Shown here: piece by piece, positions 1 through 11,153 of the stretch
How positions within the stretch are numbered: the first letter of the stretch is position 1
Layout: each line of letters begins with the position of its first letter
Source: Archaeoglobales archaeon
GTDB taxonomy: Archaea; Halobacteriota; Archaeoglobi; Archaeoglobales; Archaeoglobaceae
DNA: 64,000 nt
Direction: 5' to 3'
NCBI GenBank assembly: GCA_011605865.1
Contig: JAAOZI010000031.1
Span: 1 to 64,000, forward strand
The notes under the pieces: generated by a model
What the model saw: only the letters and a program-made list of their open reading frames with translations
Database searches by the model: none
Told to the model about the DNA's origin: nothing
Made by a program: the position numbers and the translations under genes

Positions 1-305
1 CTTCGGGGTGAACGGAAGCTCTGCATCCATCTGGTACCTGCGGGCTTATAACCCCTTGCTCTTAGCATACTCGACAGGTCTTTGTTTCTGCCTCTCCAGA
101 TCTTCTCTCTGATCCGCTGAGCTTACCCTAGCATAAATCGCGACCCTACCTTTTGGTGCTTCGCCGAGAAGCCTCTTAATCTCGCTGTATTTACCGGGCG
201 TTTTAATGTACTTGATCTTCCCCGAGTAAGCCCACTCCTTCACAGCAACTAAGAAACGCCGAATATCTTGGCAACTTCACCGGTCGTGTAGGGCTTCTCA
301 GACAT
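1..305 (-). pseudogene. IS607-type serine recombinase (TnpA) remnant, frameshifted
   Basis: Minus strand encodes MSEKPYTTGEVAKIFGVS (MerR-like HTH start), then a stop/frameshift, then KEWAYSGKIKYIKTPGKYSEIKRLLGEAPKGRVAIYARVSSADQREDLERQ (serine recombinase YARVSS motif). The frame breaks again near the window edge. Confidence 0.85.
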
Positions 306-360
306 CTGGGTTATTTAAGTAATTCAAGTTAATAAAACTACGCTAGAGAGAAACTGCTTC

Positions 361-601
361 ATAACCCCAAACTTTTCGAGGGAGGTTTGGAAACCGCTTC
401 AGGACGGAGATTGAGAAGCCTAAATAAATAAAAAATGTAAAAATTGCAGATGCAGGCATGTTGCCCAAGATGAGGCTGCAACATGGCCAATGCCTTAATG
501 AGAGGCATGGGATGGGGAAGCTTGGCTTTAAACCTGCAGATAAAGGAAGCGTAAAGCCCCCTTAACGCCGAAAGCCTTGCTTTAAAGGCGGGGCATCTCA
601 C
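361..601 (+). mobile_element. MITE-like internally deleted TnpB-transposon derivative (copy R1)
   Basis: Left end ATAACC...CTTCAGGACGG...AAGCCTAAATAAATA. Hairpin-rich right end AATGCCTTAATGAGAGGCATGGG...GCTTTAAAGGCGGGGCATCTCAC. Shared with copies at 28.2 kb and 56.5 kb. Confidence 0.75.
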
Positions 602-624
602 TAGAACGACTCCGGAATACTTAT

Positions 625-1902
625 TTGAAGCTAGTGAAAATTAGTTTTGTGAAAGTTGCGATAGAAACGTATGGATGCACGATGAATCAAGCAGATTCGG
701 ATATCATGAGAGCACTTATTTCGGAGAATTTTACTCTCTCTGATGTTTCGGAAGCAGATGTAGTTGTCATAAATTCATGTGGAGTAATCGATTTTACAGA
801 AAGGAAAATATTGAAGAGAATTCAAGAATTGAAAGGTCTGGGCAAGAAAGTTGTTCTCGCAGGTTGTCTTTCAAGGATTTCAAGGGAAGCTTTAAGATTA
901 TCAGACTCTGTGGTAGCTCCAGATAATCTTGACAAAATAGTAGATGCAATAAAAGGGGCTTACAATGGTGGGTCAGCTTTTCTCCAGTGGAGAGATTTAG
1001 ATAAAACCTTTTTACCAAAGCTTAGGTTAAGAGAAAATGTAATTGCTATTGTTTCGATTTCTGAGGGCTGCATGGGTCACTGCTCTTTTTGTGCGACGAA
1101 ATTTGCAAGAGGGAGGCTTAGAAGCTTCTCCCTAGAAAAAATAGTTGAAGAAGTCGAGAATGCAGTTAAACAGGGTTTCAAGGAAATCCAGATTACGTCT
1201 CAAGACACAGGTTGCTATGGTCTTGATAAAGGAAAGCTGATGTTACCAGAACTGCTTGAAAGGATTGGAAAGATTGAGGGAGATTTCAGAGTGAGAGTCG
1301 GAATGATGAACCCACAGTACGCTAAGGCTATGATTGAGGATCTTTTAAATGCGTTCGATAATGAAAAGATTTACAAATTCCTGCACTTGCCAGTTCAGAG
1401 CGGGGATAATGTGGTTTTAGATCATATGAAACGTGGACATACCGTTGAAGACTTCTTGGAGGTTGTAGACAGTTTCAGAAAAAGATTTGATATAACTTTG
1501 TCTACTGATATAATTGTTGGATATCCGACTGAAAATGAAGATTCGTTCTGGAAAACCTACGAGCTGATAGAAAAGGTTAGACCCGACATAGTGAATATAA
1601 CTAGATTTTCGAAAAGAGAAGGAACACTGGCTGGAAAATTGAAGCAGATACCTGGGTGGATTGTGAAAGAGAGATCTAGAAAACTCACAGAGCTCTGTGT
1701 CAAAATAGGTTTGGAGAACAACAGGAAGTACATTGGAAAAGATTTTAGAGTTCTAGTGACGAGTCACGGGAAGAAGTGGATGCTTTCAAGAACTGATTCT
1801 TACAGGGCCGTGATAACGAAGGGTAAATTGGGAGAATTTAGGAGAGTAAAGATAGGAGACTGCAGGCACAATTATTTATTGGACATAGAACTAAAAAGTT
1901 AA
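625..1902 (+). CDS. tRNA methylthiotransferase (MiaB/e-MtaB-like, t6A to ms2t6A)
   Basis: YGCTMNQADSD N-terminus, radical-SAM CMGHCSFC motif, TRAM-like C-terminus. True start may be about 649. Confidence 0.9.
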   Translation: MKLVKISFVKVAIETYGCTMNQADSDIMRALISENFTLSDVSEADVVVINSCGVIDFTERKILKRIQELKGLGKKVVLAGCLSRISREALRLSDSVVAPDNLDKIVDAIKGAYNGGSAFLQWRDLDKTFLPKLRLRENVIAIVSISEGCMGHCSFCATKFARGRLRSFSLEKIVEEVENAVKQGFKEIQITSQDTGCYGLDKGKLMLPELLERIGKIEGDFRVRVGMMNPQYAKAMIEDLLNAFDNEKIYKFLHLPVQSGDNVVLDHMKRGHTVEDFLEVVDSFRKRFDITLSTDIIVGYPTENEDSFWKTYELIEKVRPDIVNITRFSKREGTLAGKLKQIPGWIVKERSRKLTELCVKIGLENNRKYIGKDFRVLVTSHGKKWMLSRTDSYRAVITKGKLGEFRRVKIGDCRHNYLLDIELKS

Positions 1903-1928
1903 GAAAAATCTTTATATATCCGGACTCC

Positions 1929-1947
1929 GAAAAGTTTATATAGCTTT
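1929..1947 (+). promoter_or_regulatory. Possible archaeal TATA box for the gar1 gene
   Basis: AAAGTTTATATAGC about 30 nt upstream of ATG 1968. Other TATA-like runs are nearby. Confidence 0.4.
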
Positions 1948-1967
1948 ACGCAAAGCTTATATATTGC

Positions 1968-2270
1968 ATGAGAAAACTGATCAATCTTGGAAAACCCGCG
2001 AAAACGACGAAGTCTGGTTTCATTCTCGTTCCAGTATCTCCCACCAATATCCCGAAAATTGGAGATAGGGTTGTAACGAGGAAGATGGAAGAGGTGGGCG
2101 TAATTGTGGATTTAATAGGGCCAGTATCATCTCCATTTGCCTTGGTTAAGCCGAGCAAGGTTGTTAATGAGGATTTGTTTGTGGTGAGAGGTTATGGTGG
2201 AGATAGAAAAGGTGAAGGAGAAGGAGTTGGAAAAGGAAGTAGAAAAGGAAGTAGAAAGAAAGGAGATTGA
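1968..2270 (+). CDS. gar1: H/ACA RNP protein Gar1-like, with Gly/Lys/Arg-rich tail
   Basis: [37 protein letters not shown] is typical of archaeal Gar1. The tail overlaps the TFB start out of frame. Confidence 0.85.
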   Translation: MRKLINLGKPAKTTKSGFILVPVSPTNIPKIGDRVVTRKMEEVGVIVDLIGPVSSPFALVKPSKVVNEDLFVVRGYGGDRKGEGEGVGKGSRKGSRKKGD

Positions 2271-3186
2271 AAGAGAGGAAGATATAGAAGTTTGTCCTGA
2301 ATGTGGGAGTCCCAGACTTATTCGCGATTATAAGCGGGGAGAGTTCATATGTCAGGACTGTGGTCTAGTAATTGAAGATCAGTACATAGATTCGGGTCCA
2401 GAATGGAGAGCTTTTGATAGTGAGCAGAGAGACAGAAGAGCCAGGGTGGGCGCTCCGGTAACGTTTACGATCCATGATAAAGGTCTCTCGACAATAATTG
2501 ACTGGAGCAACAAAGATTATTACGGAAAAGCCATTTCAGTCAGAAACAGAGCGCAACTTTTTAGACTCAGAAAGTGGCAACGCAGGATTAGAATAAGCAA
2601 TGCAGCTGAAAGAAACCTCGCATTTGCGCTTAGCGAGCTTGACAGAATGGCTTCAGCCCTAGGATTGCCGAAAAGTGTAAGGGAAGCCGCTTCAGTTATT
2701 TACAGAAAGGCAGTCGAAAAGAATCTTATCCGCGGGAGGAGCATCGAGGGAGTTGTAGCTGCAGCCCTTTACTGTGCATGCAGACAAGCTGGCGTTCCAA
2801 GGACTTTGGAAGAAATTGCGACGTATTCGAGGGTAGACAGAAAGGAAATTGGTAGGACTTATAGGTTCATAACTAGAGAACTGGGAATAAAGCTAATGCC
2901 AACTAGTCCGGCTGATTATGTTCCAAGATTCTGCGCTGCTTTGAATCTAAGCGGGGAAGTTCAGAGAAAAGCAATAGAGATAATAAAGAAAGCTGAGGAG
3001 AGAGAACTTACGAGCGGCAGAGGTCCGACTGGAGTTGCTGCCGCTGCTATTTACGTGGCTTCGATACTCTTGGGCGAAAGAAGAACACAAAGGGAAGTTG
3101 CTGAAGTTGCTGGTGTGACTGAGGTAACAATAAGAAATAGATACAAAGAGCTTACAGAAAAACTGGGAATAGAAATAATACTTTAA
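2194..3186 (+). CDS. tfb: Transcription initiation factor IIB (TFB)
   Basis: Zn ribbon [29 protein letters not shown] and two cyclin repeats. Confidence 0.95.
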   Translation: MVEIEKVKEKELEKEVEKEVERKEIEREEDIEVCPECGSPRLIRDYKRGEFICQDCGLVIEDQYIDSGPEWRAFDSEQRDRRARVGAPVTFTIHDKGLSTIIDWSNKDYYGKAISVRNRAQLFRLRKWQRRIRISNAAERNLAFALSELDRMASALGLPKSVREAASVIYRKAVEKNLIRGRSIEGVVAAALYCACRQAGVPRTLEEIATYSRVDRKEIGRTYRFITRELGIKLMPTSPADYVPRFCAALNLSGEVQRKAIEIIKKAEERELTSGRGPTGVAAAAIYVASILLGERRTQREVAEVAGVTEVTIRNRYKELTEKLGIEIIL

Positions 3187-3431
3187 TCCTTAAGAAGCTC
3201 TTCAAGCTTTTCTCTGTTGAATCCAAGAACCCATTTATCCCCCTTTACAAGTAGGGGGACGGAATAGCTTTTTGATATGTTATATATTTTTTCGATCACT
3301 TTTTTTCTTTCTTCTCCTTCCAGTTTGTCCACCCATATAACTTCGAAGTCGGCTTTCGCGGTTTTGAGAAATTCCAAAGCCCTTTTGCAATGCGGACAGG
3401 TTGTTAAACCATACAAGGTTACTTTGGTCAT
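3183..3431 (-). CDS. Glutaredoxin-like thioredoxin-fold protein
   Basis: [31 protein letters not shown] with CPHC motif. The longer 123-aa ORF extends into IS remnant DNA. Confidence 0.85.
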   Translation of the reverse strand: MTKVTLYGLTTCPHCKRALEFLKTAKADFEVIWVDKLEGEERKKVIEKIYNISKSYSVPLLVKGDKWVLGFNREKLEELLKD

Positions 3432-3439
3432 AAATAAAG

Positions 3440-4085
3440 TATTCTTGAAATTTTTAAATTTTTGCGGCTTTTTCTGAATTTTGTCGCTGCAAGAGCAGGG
3501 AGTTTCGGGATTACATCTCCCCTCTTTGGGGGATTTAATCCCCTGGCCGGCCAATTACCCCTATCAATTTCAGGACTCGAGTTATGAGAATGTTGTATGC
3601 AGCTGCCAGATGTGTTGAAAACTTTTTCAGCCTTTAATCTTTTTCCCGCAGCTATCTCCATGTATCTGGCATTTTGGTGAGGTTTTTCCTCGTCAACGAA
3701 GGAAACCGCAGTGCTATATTCCTCAGCAACCTCATAGATTTTCCTGAGCAGGTAGCCATATGTCCAAACATGGACGTTGCTGAAGTTCCCCACTTTTCAT
3801 TTTTCTGAGCTTTTTGATGCTTTCAGGCCATATTTGTTCAGCGTAGACTGGTATTCTGCAAATCCTTTTTCCCCAGCTTCAGCTTCTTTTCAGCATTCTT
3901 ATCAATGAAAGCTCCAATGCTAGTCCTCTTCATCTTTGCCTCCCAGTTTTTTGTTCGGAGAGCATAAGACAAATACAGAGGTTCAATCAGCATCTTTATG
4001 GTTGGTTCTTCAGGACAACCCTAGAGGACAATCATAACAAACTTTTCCATCATCCCGCCCTGAAGGGTGGGACTTTCAGTTGTAA
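3440..4085 (-). pseudogene. Degraded TnpB (IS1341/IS605-type) remnant (copy R2)
   Basis: Minus strand contains SYALRTKNWEAK (TnpB N-terminal-like) and NVHVWTYGYLLRKIYEVAEEYSTAVSFVDEE (C-terminal half), with the centre deleted. A terminal CCCACCCTTCAGGGCGGG palindrome lies near 4060. Confidence 0.7.
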
Positions 4086-4129
4086 ACTGAATGCAAAAAC
4101 TTAAATTTTCTTGTATTTTTTCGAGTCAC

Positions 4130-4516
4130 ATGAAAGAGCAGGTAGAAGTCCGACAGCTGAGGGAAGGGGGATATATAGTAATTGATGAAGAGCCCTGTGA
4201 GATAATTAGCATTTCTGTTAGTAAACCAGGAAAGCATGGGGCTGCTAAGGCTCGAATAGATGCTATTGGTATCTTCGATTCCCAAAAAAGGAGCATAGTT
4301 GAACCGGTCACAGCAAAGGTTTATGTTCCACTTGTCGAAAGAAAAAGAGCACAAGTTTTGAGCGTTACAAAAGAGAACGCACAGCTGATGGATCTGAATA
4401 CTTTTGAGACATTTGAACTTCCGATTCCAGAGAACTTGAAGGATAAAATTCAAGCAGGAGTCGAAGTGGTTTATCTGGAATCTCTCGGAAAGAGAAAAAT
4501 TGAGAGGCTAGCGTAA
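4130..4516 (+). CDS. Translation initiation factor aIF5A
   Basis: SVSKPGKHGAAKARIDAIGIFD hypusination loop; SH3/OB-like length. Confidence 0.95.
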   Translation: MKEQVEVRQLREGGYIVIDEEPCEIISISVSKPGKHGAAKARIDAIGIFDSQKRSIVEPVTAKVYVPLVERKRAQVLSVTKENAQLMDLNTFETFELPIPENLKDKIQAGVEVVYLESLGKRKIERLA

Positions 4517-5340
4517 TGCATATTGATTCATATTTTTCAATTTCTAATTCTGAAATAGAGAAAGCCGATTACGTTATATATGGTATTCCATACGATGCAA
4601 CACAGTCTTTTAAACCTGGAGCTAGATTCGCTCCAAATGCGATAAGAGAGGCGAGTTGGAATCTTGAATCGTATTCTCAGTTCTTCTCCTTTGATTTGTC
4701 GTTAGCAAAAGTTTGCGATGCAGGAAATATTCTTTGTGATGGTAATTTCTTAGACATAGGAAAAAGGATCGACGAATTTTTGGTTAAAGTTAAGGGTATA
4801 CCAATTGCACTGGGTGGGGAACATAGCGTGAGCATCTTAACAACTAAAAGATTCAGAAAATCCTGTTTTGTTGTTTTTGATGCCCATTTCGATCTTAGAG
4901 ATGAATTCGATGGTAACAGATTCAACCATGCATGCACTAGTAGGAGGGTATTTGAAGAGGGTTTTGAGGTTGTTATATTGGGTGTTAGGAGTGGTTGTAA
5001 AGAGGAGAGGGAGTTTGCGGACAAAAATGGGGTAGTTTACAGATTTTCTTGGAATATAGAAAAACCTTTAGATTTACTCGAAATTTTGGGAGTATATGAC
5101 AGGATTTATTTATCCATTGACATGGATGTTTTTGATCCATCTTTTGCCCCTGGTGTTTCGACTCCGGAACCCTTTGGGATAGATCCGAGAATAATTTTGC
5201 CTATTTTTTCCGAGATTGCTAAGAAAGTCGTTGCAATGGACATTGTGGAAGTCGTTCCGGATGAAAACAAGATAACTCAGACACTTGCTGCTAAATTAAT
5301 TTTTGAATTTATTTCGGCAAGAGAAAGCAAAAATTTTTAA
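4516..5340 (+). CDS. speB: Agmatinase / ureohydrolase
   Basis: GGEHS, DAHFDLR and SIDMDVFDPSFAPG metal-binding motifs. Confidence 0.92.
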   Translation: MHIDSYFSISNSEIEKADYVIYGIPYDATQSFKPGARFAPNAIREASWNLESYSQFFSFDLSLAKVCDAGNILCDGNFLDIGKRIDEFLVKVKGIPIALGGEHSVSILTTKRFRKSCFVVFDAHFDLRDEFDGNRFNHACTSRRVFEEGFEVVILGVRSGCKEEREFADKNGVVYRFSWNIEKPLDLLEILGVYDRIYLSIDMDVFDPSFAPGVSTPEPFGIDPRIILPIFSEIAKKVVAMDIVEVVPDENKITQTLAAKLIFEFISARESKNF

Positions 5341-5368
5341 TTCTTTCCAATTTTTTAGCCATTGAATC

Positions 5369-5405
5369 CGAGGTGAGCCACCTCGCCTTTAAAGGCGGTA
5401 GCTCA
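5369..5405 (+). repeat. Hairpin pair resembling the right-end tip of the TnpB-derived repeat (copy R3)
   Basis: GAGGTGAGCCACCTC hairpin plus CGCCTTTAAAGGCGGTAGCTCA, similar to the ends of R5 and R7. Could alternatively act as a speB terminator. Confidence 0.5.
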
Positions 5406-5685
5406 GAGAGAGTAGAGCAGTTGTAGACACAACATGACATGATGCAGAAGCGATCGCAGTAGCTGCCTTCAAATAGCAGTTCTTGGTGAGAGATCAGCTT
5501 TTGTAGAAAAATCTGAGAAACTCGTTGTTGAAAAAACCGGGAAGATCTTTGATGGCCTCTACGTTGCAGGGATAGCTGTGGCTGCGGTCAATTCATTGCC
5601 CCGAATGGGTCCAATTTTTGGCGGAATGCTCCTGAGCGGCAAAAGAATAGCCGAAATTGTTGCAAAGGATTTAAGTTCGAAATAG
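5406..5685 (+). pseudogene. thi4: 3' remnant of sulfide-dependent thiazole synthase (Thi4/Thi1 family)
   Basis: [19 protein letters not shown], then a frameshift, then ...[66 protein letters not shown]. 5' end missing, one in-frame stop, one frameshift. Confidence 0.85.
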
Positions 5686-5719
5686 AAATTTTTATAAATC
5701 TTAAGAATATCTTAATTTC

Positions 5720-6706
5720 ATGTCAGAAAAATTTGATTTCAGAAAAGCCCTATTTTTATTAGTTGTGGGTAATACGAAGACGGCTGAAATCCCGGGAATT
5801 ACGATTGCAGGTGCGAATGAAGAACTGATAAAATATACGCCTCCTGCAGATGCGGAGTTGCTTTATTATGGAAGATGCCTTAGTATTGATTCAATTCCCG
5901 CAACCCCAGATGGTAAGCCTACTCCGGCTCTGATAACATACACCGCTTTGAGGCTTACAGGTATTCCTTTGCTTGTTGTGGATTCGGGGCTTATGGTAAA
6001 ACCCAAGATTCCGTATATTTCCCTTGACGCTCCTGTTGGGGAAAATATAGCCATTAATCCTGCGATGAAAGTAGAAGATGTTGAGAGAGTTGTAAGAAAT
6101 GGAAAAATACTTGGGGAACAACTTTCCAAGCTTGCCGATTTGATCGTAATAGGTGAAAGCATTCCGGCTGGAACTACAACTGCCGGAGCTGTCCTGAAAG
6201 CGCTTGGATTTGAACCTAAAGTTTCTTCAAGCATGCCAAACAATCCAATCGAGCTTAAGCAGAGAGTTATAAACGAAGCTGTTAAAAGAGTAAAGGGCAG
6301 AGATCCGACAGAAATAATAGCCTCAGTTGGTGATCCCGTAATGGCGGGAATTTATGGCATACTAAACGGATGCAAGAAAGCTTTGCTTGCGGGAGGCACT
6401 CAAATGGTGGCAATTGCAAATTTGGCAAAGAATTTGGACTGTGAATTCTCCATAGCCACTACAGAATTTGTTGCAAATGACAGAAATGCAGATTTATCAT
6501 TAGCTCCTTGCAGGGTTCATGTTGCGAGAATTCCGCTTAAAAAATCGAAGTATGAGGGGCTGAGAGCTTATGCTTACGGATTCGTTAAGGAGGGTGTCGG
6601 AGCTGGAGGAATGGCATTTATTGCGCATCAAATGGGGATAGATGAAGAAGTGTTGCTGAGAGAGATCGAGAGAGATTATGAAAGGATAGTTTTGAGATTA
6701 GGTTGA
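5720..6706 (+). CDS. UPF0284 / CobT-like nicotinate-nucleotide phosphoribosyltransferase family protein
   Basis: Whole-length similarity by eye to the archaeal CobT-like family ([43 protein letters not shown]). Confidence 0.8.
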   Translation: MSEKFDFRKALFLLVVGNTKTAEIPGITIAGANEELIKYTPPADAELLYYGRCLSIDSIPATPDGKPTPALITYTALRLTGIPLLVVDSGLMVKPKIPYISLDAPVGENIAINPAMKVEDVERVVRNGKILGEQLSKLADLIVIGESIPAGTTTAGAVLKALGFEPKVSSSMPNNPIELKQRVINEAVKRVKGRDPTEIIASVGDPVMAGIYGILNGCKKALLAGGTQMVAIANLAKNLDCEFSIATTEFVANDRNADLSLAPCRVHVARIPLKKSKYEGLRAYAYGFVKEGVGAGGMAFIAHQMGIDEEVLLREIERDYERIVLRLG

Positions 6707-6735
6707 GAATTTTTTTAAACAATGTAACTTCTTTT

Positions 6736-8148
6736 ATGGACGTCATCATAGGACTTGAGGTTCATGCGCAGTTGAACAAACTTAAAAGTAAGCTTTTCTG
6801 CTCATGCTCAACGAGTTATCATAAAAGCCCTCCAAACACTCATGTCTGTCCGGTTTGCCTTGGTATGCCCGGAGCAATGCCGGTTGTGAATAAAGAAGCT
6901 GTAAAAGCCGGAATAAAAGTTGCATTGGCTTTAAATGCAAAGATACAACCGATGATGGTCTTCGACAGAAAGAATTATTTTTATCCTGATCTTCCCAAGA
7001 ACTTCCAGATAAGTCAGTATGATCGTCCCCTTGCGCTTGGGGGACATGTAATTATAGAATCAGACGGAAAAGAAAAGAAAATCACGCTGAAGAGAATTCA
7101 TTTGGAAGAAGATCCCGGAAAGCTTAGTTACAAAGGCTCCATAACCACCGCGAGCTATTCGCTTATAGACTACAACAGGAGCGGAATGCCTCTACTGGAA
7201 ATCGTAACCGAACCTGTGATAAGCTCCCCCAGAGAGGCAAGGATTTTTCTCAACAAACTTAGAATGATTTTGGAGTATCTAGACGTCTTTAATGGCGAAC
7301 TGGAGGGAGCTATGAGAGTTGATGCAAATGTATCAATAGCCGGTGGTGCAAGAGTGGAGATAAAGAACATATCTTCCTTCAAGGGAGTTGAAAAGGCTTT
7401 AAATTATGAAATAATGAGGCAGAGAAACCTGATAAAGAGAGGCAAATCCGTTTTGAGAGAGACTAGACATTTTGATGAGGCCCAAGAAATTACCGTTTCT
7501 TTGAGGAGCAAAGAGGAGGAGCAGGATTACAGGTACTTCCCTGAGCCAGATCTGCCGGTTATCTATACAGAAGAACTCGTGAAAGAGGTAATTGGAACGC
7601 TTCCAGAAATGCCTGAGGAAAAGAGAGAAAGACTGAAAGCGGAGTATGGAATTCCTGACAATTACGCAAGAGTTCTGATTTTGGATCTTAAGATGGCAGA
7701 ATATTTCGAAAAAGTAGCGAAATTGGTTTCTCCAAGGATTGCAGTTACTTGGATTGTTGATATTCTTCGCGGGGAACTTAACTATCGCGATCTTAGTTTT
7801 TATGAATGCTTCAATCTCATGAGCCCGGAGGAATTTGCAAGACTTCTTAGCTTCTTCATCGAGGAGAAAATAACTGAAAAAGGTGTCGTTGAAGTTATAA
7901 GAACGAAACTTGATGAGGGAGGAGAGATAGAGGAGATAATCGAGAAAAAGGGATTGTTTGCGATTCCGAAAAGCGAGATAGAGAGGTTTTGCAGAGAAGC
8001 AATTGAGGAAAATCCAAAGGCAGTTCAGGATTATTACAGCGGAAAAAAGCAAGCATTGAACTTTCTAGTTGGGCAGGTGATGAAGAAGACAAAAGGTAGG
8101 GCTGATCCGGAGGAAACTGCAAAAATAATAGCAAGAATGTTGGGATGA
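6736..8148 (+). CDS. gatB: Asp-tRNA(Asn)/Glu-tRNA(Gln) amidotransferase subunit B
   Basis: [41 protein letters not shown]-terminal GatB/YqeY domain. Confidence 0.95.
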   Translation: MDVIIGLEVHAQLNKLKSKLFCSCSTSYHKSPPNTHVCPVCLGMPGAMPVVNKEAVKAGIKVALALNAKIQPMMVFDRKNYFYPDLPKNFQISQYDRPLALGGHVIIESDGKEKKITLKRIHLEEDPGKLSYKGSITTASYSLIDYNRSGMPLLEIVTEPVISSPREARIFLNKLRMILEYLDVFNGELEGAMRVDANVSIAGGARVEIKNISSFKGVEKALNYEIMRQRNLIKRGKSVLRETRHFDEAQEITVSLRSKEEEQDYRYFPEPDLPVIYTEELVKEVIGTLPEMPEEKRERLKAEYGIPDNYARVLILDLKMAEYFEKVAKLVSPRIAVTWIVDILRGELNYRDLSFYECFNLMSPEEFARLLSFFIEEKITEKGVVEVIRTKLDEGGEIEEIIEKKGLFAIPKSEIERFCREAIEENPKAVQDYYSGKKQALNFLVGQVMKKTKGRADPEETAKIIARMLG

Positions 8149-9069
8149 GATTGGCAATTGTGGTTCCGGTCTCCCCTTTTGAGCCAGAAAAGGCTTTGAA
8201 AGACAGCATAGAACATGTAAAGGGGATTGCAAAACACTTTAATTGTAGTATTGTTTACGTTATTGACAAAAATTCTGAAAAAGATGAAAGGGTGAGGATT
8301 GCAAAGGAAATGGGAGTTGAAGTTATAGAGAGGAACGGAAGAAGGGGTAAAAGAGCAGGAGCTATAAACGATGCTATTGATTATTTGAAGAAAAATCCGC
8401 CGGATTTTGTGCTTATATTGGATATAGACTCGAGAACTGACGTGGAAACGATTTCAAACTGCATCAAAGCCCTTTCGATGGATAGTGAAGTATACATAGC
8501 TTCTGCAAGGAGATTTGTCTTGAATGGCTCAGGTCTCCTGCCCGAAACAATCGAGGCCGAGTACAGGTTTATAAATTTTCTACTTAAAAAAAGCTCATTC
8601 AAGCAGTTTAATGGTTTAATAGGAGTTTTAAGATACGAAATTCTCTGCGAGAGATTGAATGAAGATGCAGTGGCTGAAGATGCCGATTTTGCTACGAGAA
8701 TGCATGCTAAACGCCTAAGAGGGCTAATGGTTGAGGGTGCCTTTTTCGAACAGGCTCCAATAAGCTGGAAAGATTTTTATAAACAAAGAAAAAGATGGTA
8801 CTATGGCGGTTTGCAACTCTGGAAATACAGAAAAGAAATAATAAAGAACGAGGAGGTAAGATTATCATGGTTTTTGGCATTAACGGTTACCTATTTTCCA
8901 ATTCTCTTAATTCCTCTGTTACCTATTGCATTTTTTGCAATCCTGATTTATTACAGGAAAGTATCCAAGCTGAAGATAGCGATCGGTCTGATTGTTTATT
9001 CGATGGTTCTACAGGTTTCTGCGATTTCGGCCCTTTGGGACTTTTTAAGAAAAAAGGAGGCAGAATGGG

Positions 9070-9089
<20 letters not shown>
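8145..9089 (+). CDS. Family 2 glycosyltransferase with C-terminal TM segments
   Basis: [10 protein letters not shown] and QRKRWYYGG (QxxRW) motifs and a hydrophobic C-terminus. Confidence 0.8.

Positions 9090-11149
<2,060 letters not shown>

Positions 11150-11153
<4 letters not shown>

Noticed and set aside
359-601. 80-aa minus ORF MRCPAFKARLSALRGLYASFICRF...
   Set aside because: Antisense translation of the R1 repeat. Similar antisense or repeat-derived ORFs occur at 28186-28459 and 56523-56927, so it is repeat sequence, not a protein.
2185-2275. Purine repeat as a ribosomal slippage/programmed frameshift between Gar1 and TFB
   Set aside because: Both genes have their own plausible starts and stops and are separate proteins in other archaea; overlap is the simpler reading.
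5369-5405. Second tRNA-like sequence (GGCGGTAGCTCAGAGAGAGTAGAGC)
   Set aside because: Looks like a D-arm, but no anticodon arm, T-arm (GGTTCAAATCC) or acceptor follows; it is the repeat tip joined to thi4 remnant DNA.
7399-8052. 217-aa minus ORF opposite gatB
   Set aside because: Antisense to a well-conserved gatB frame; composition typical of spurious antisense ORFs.
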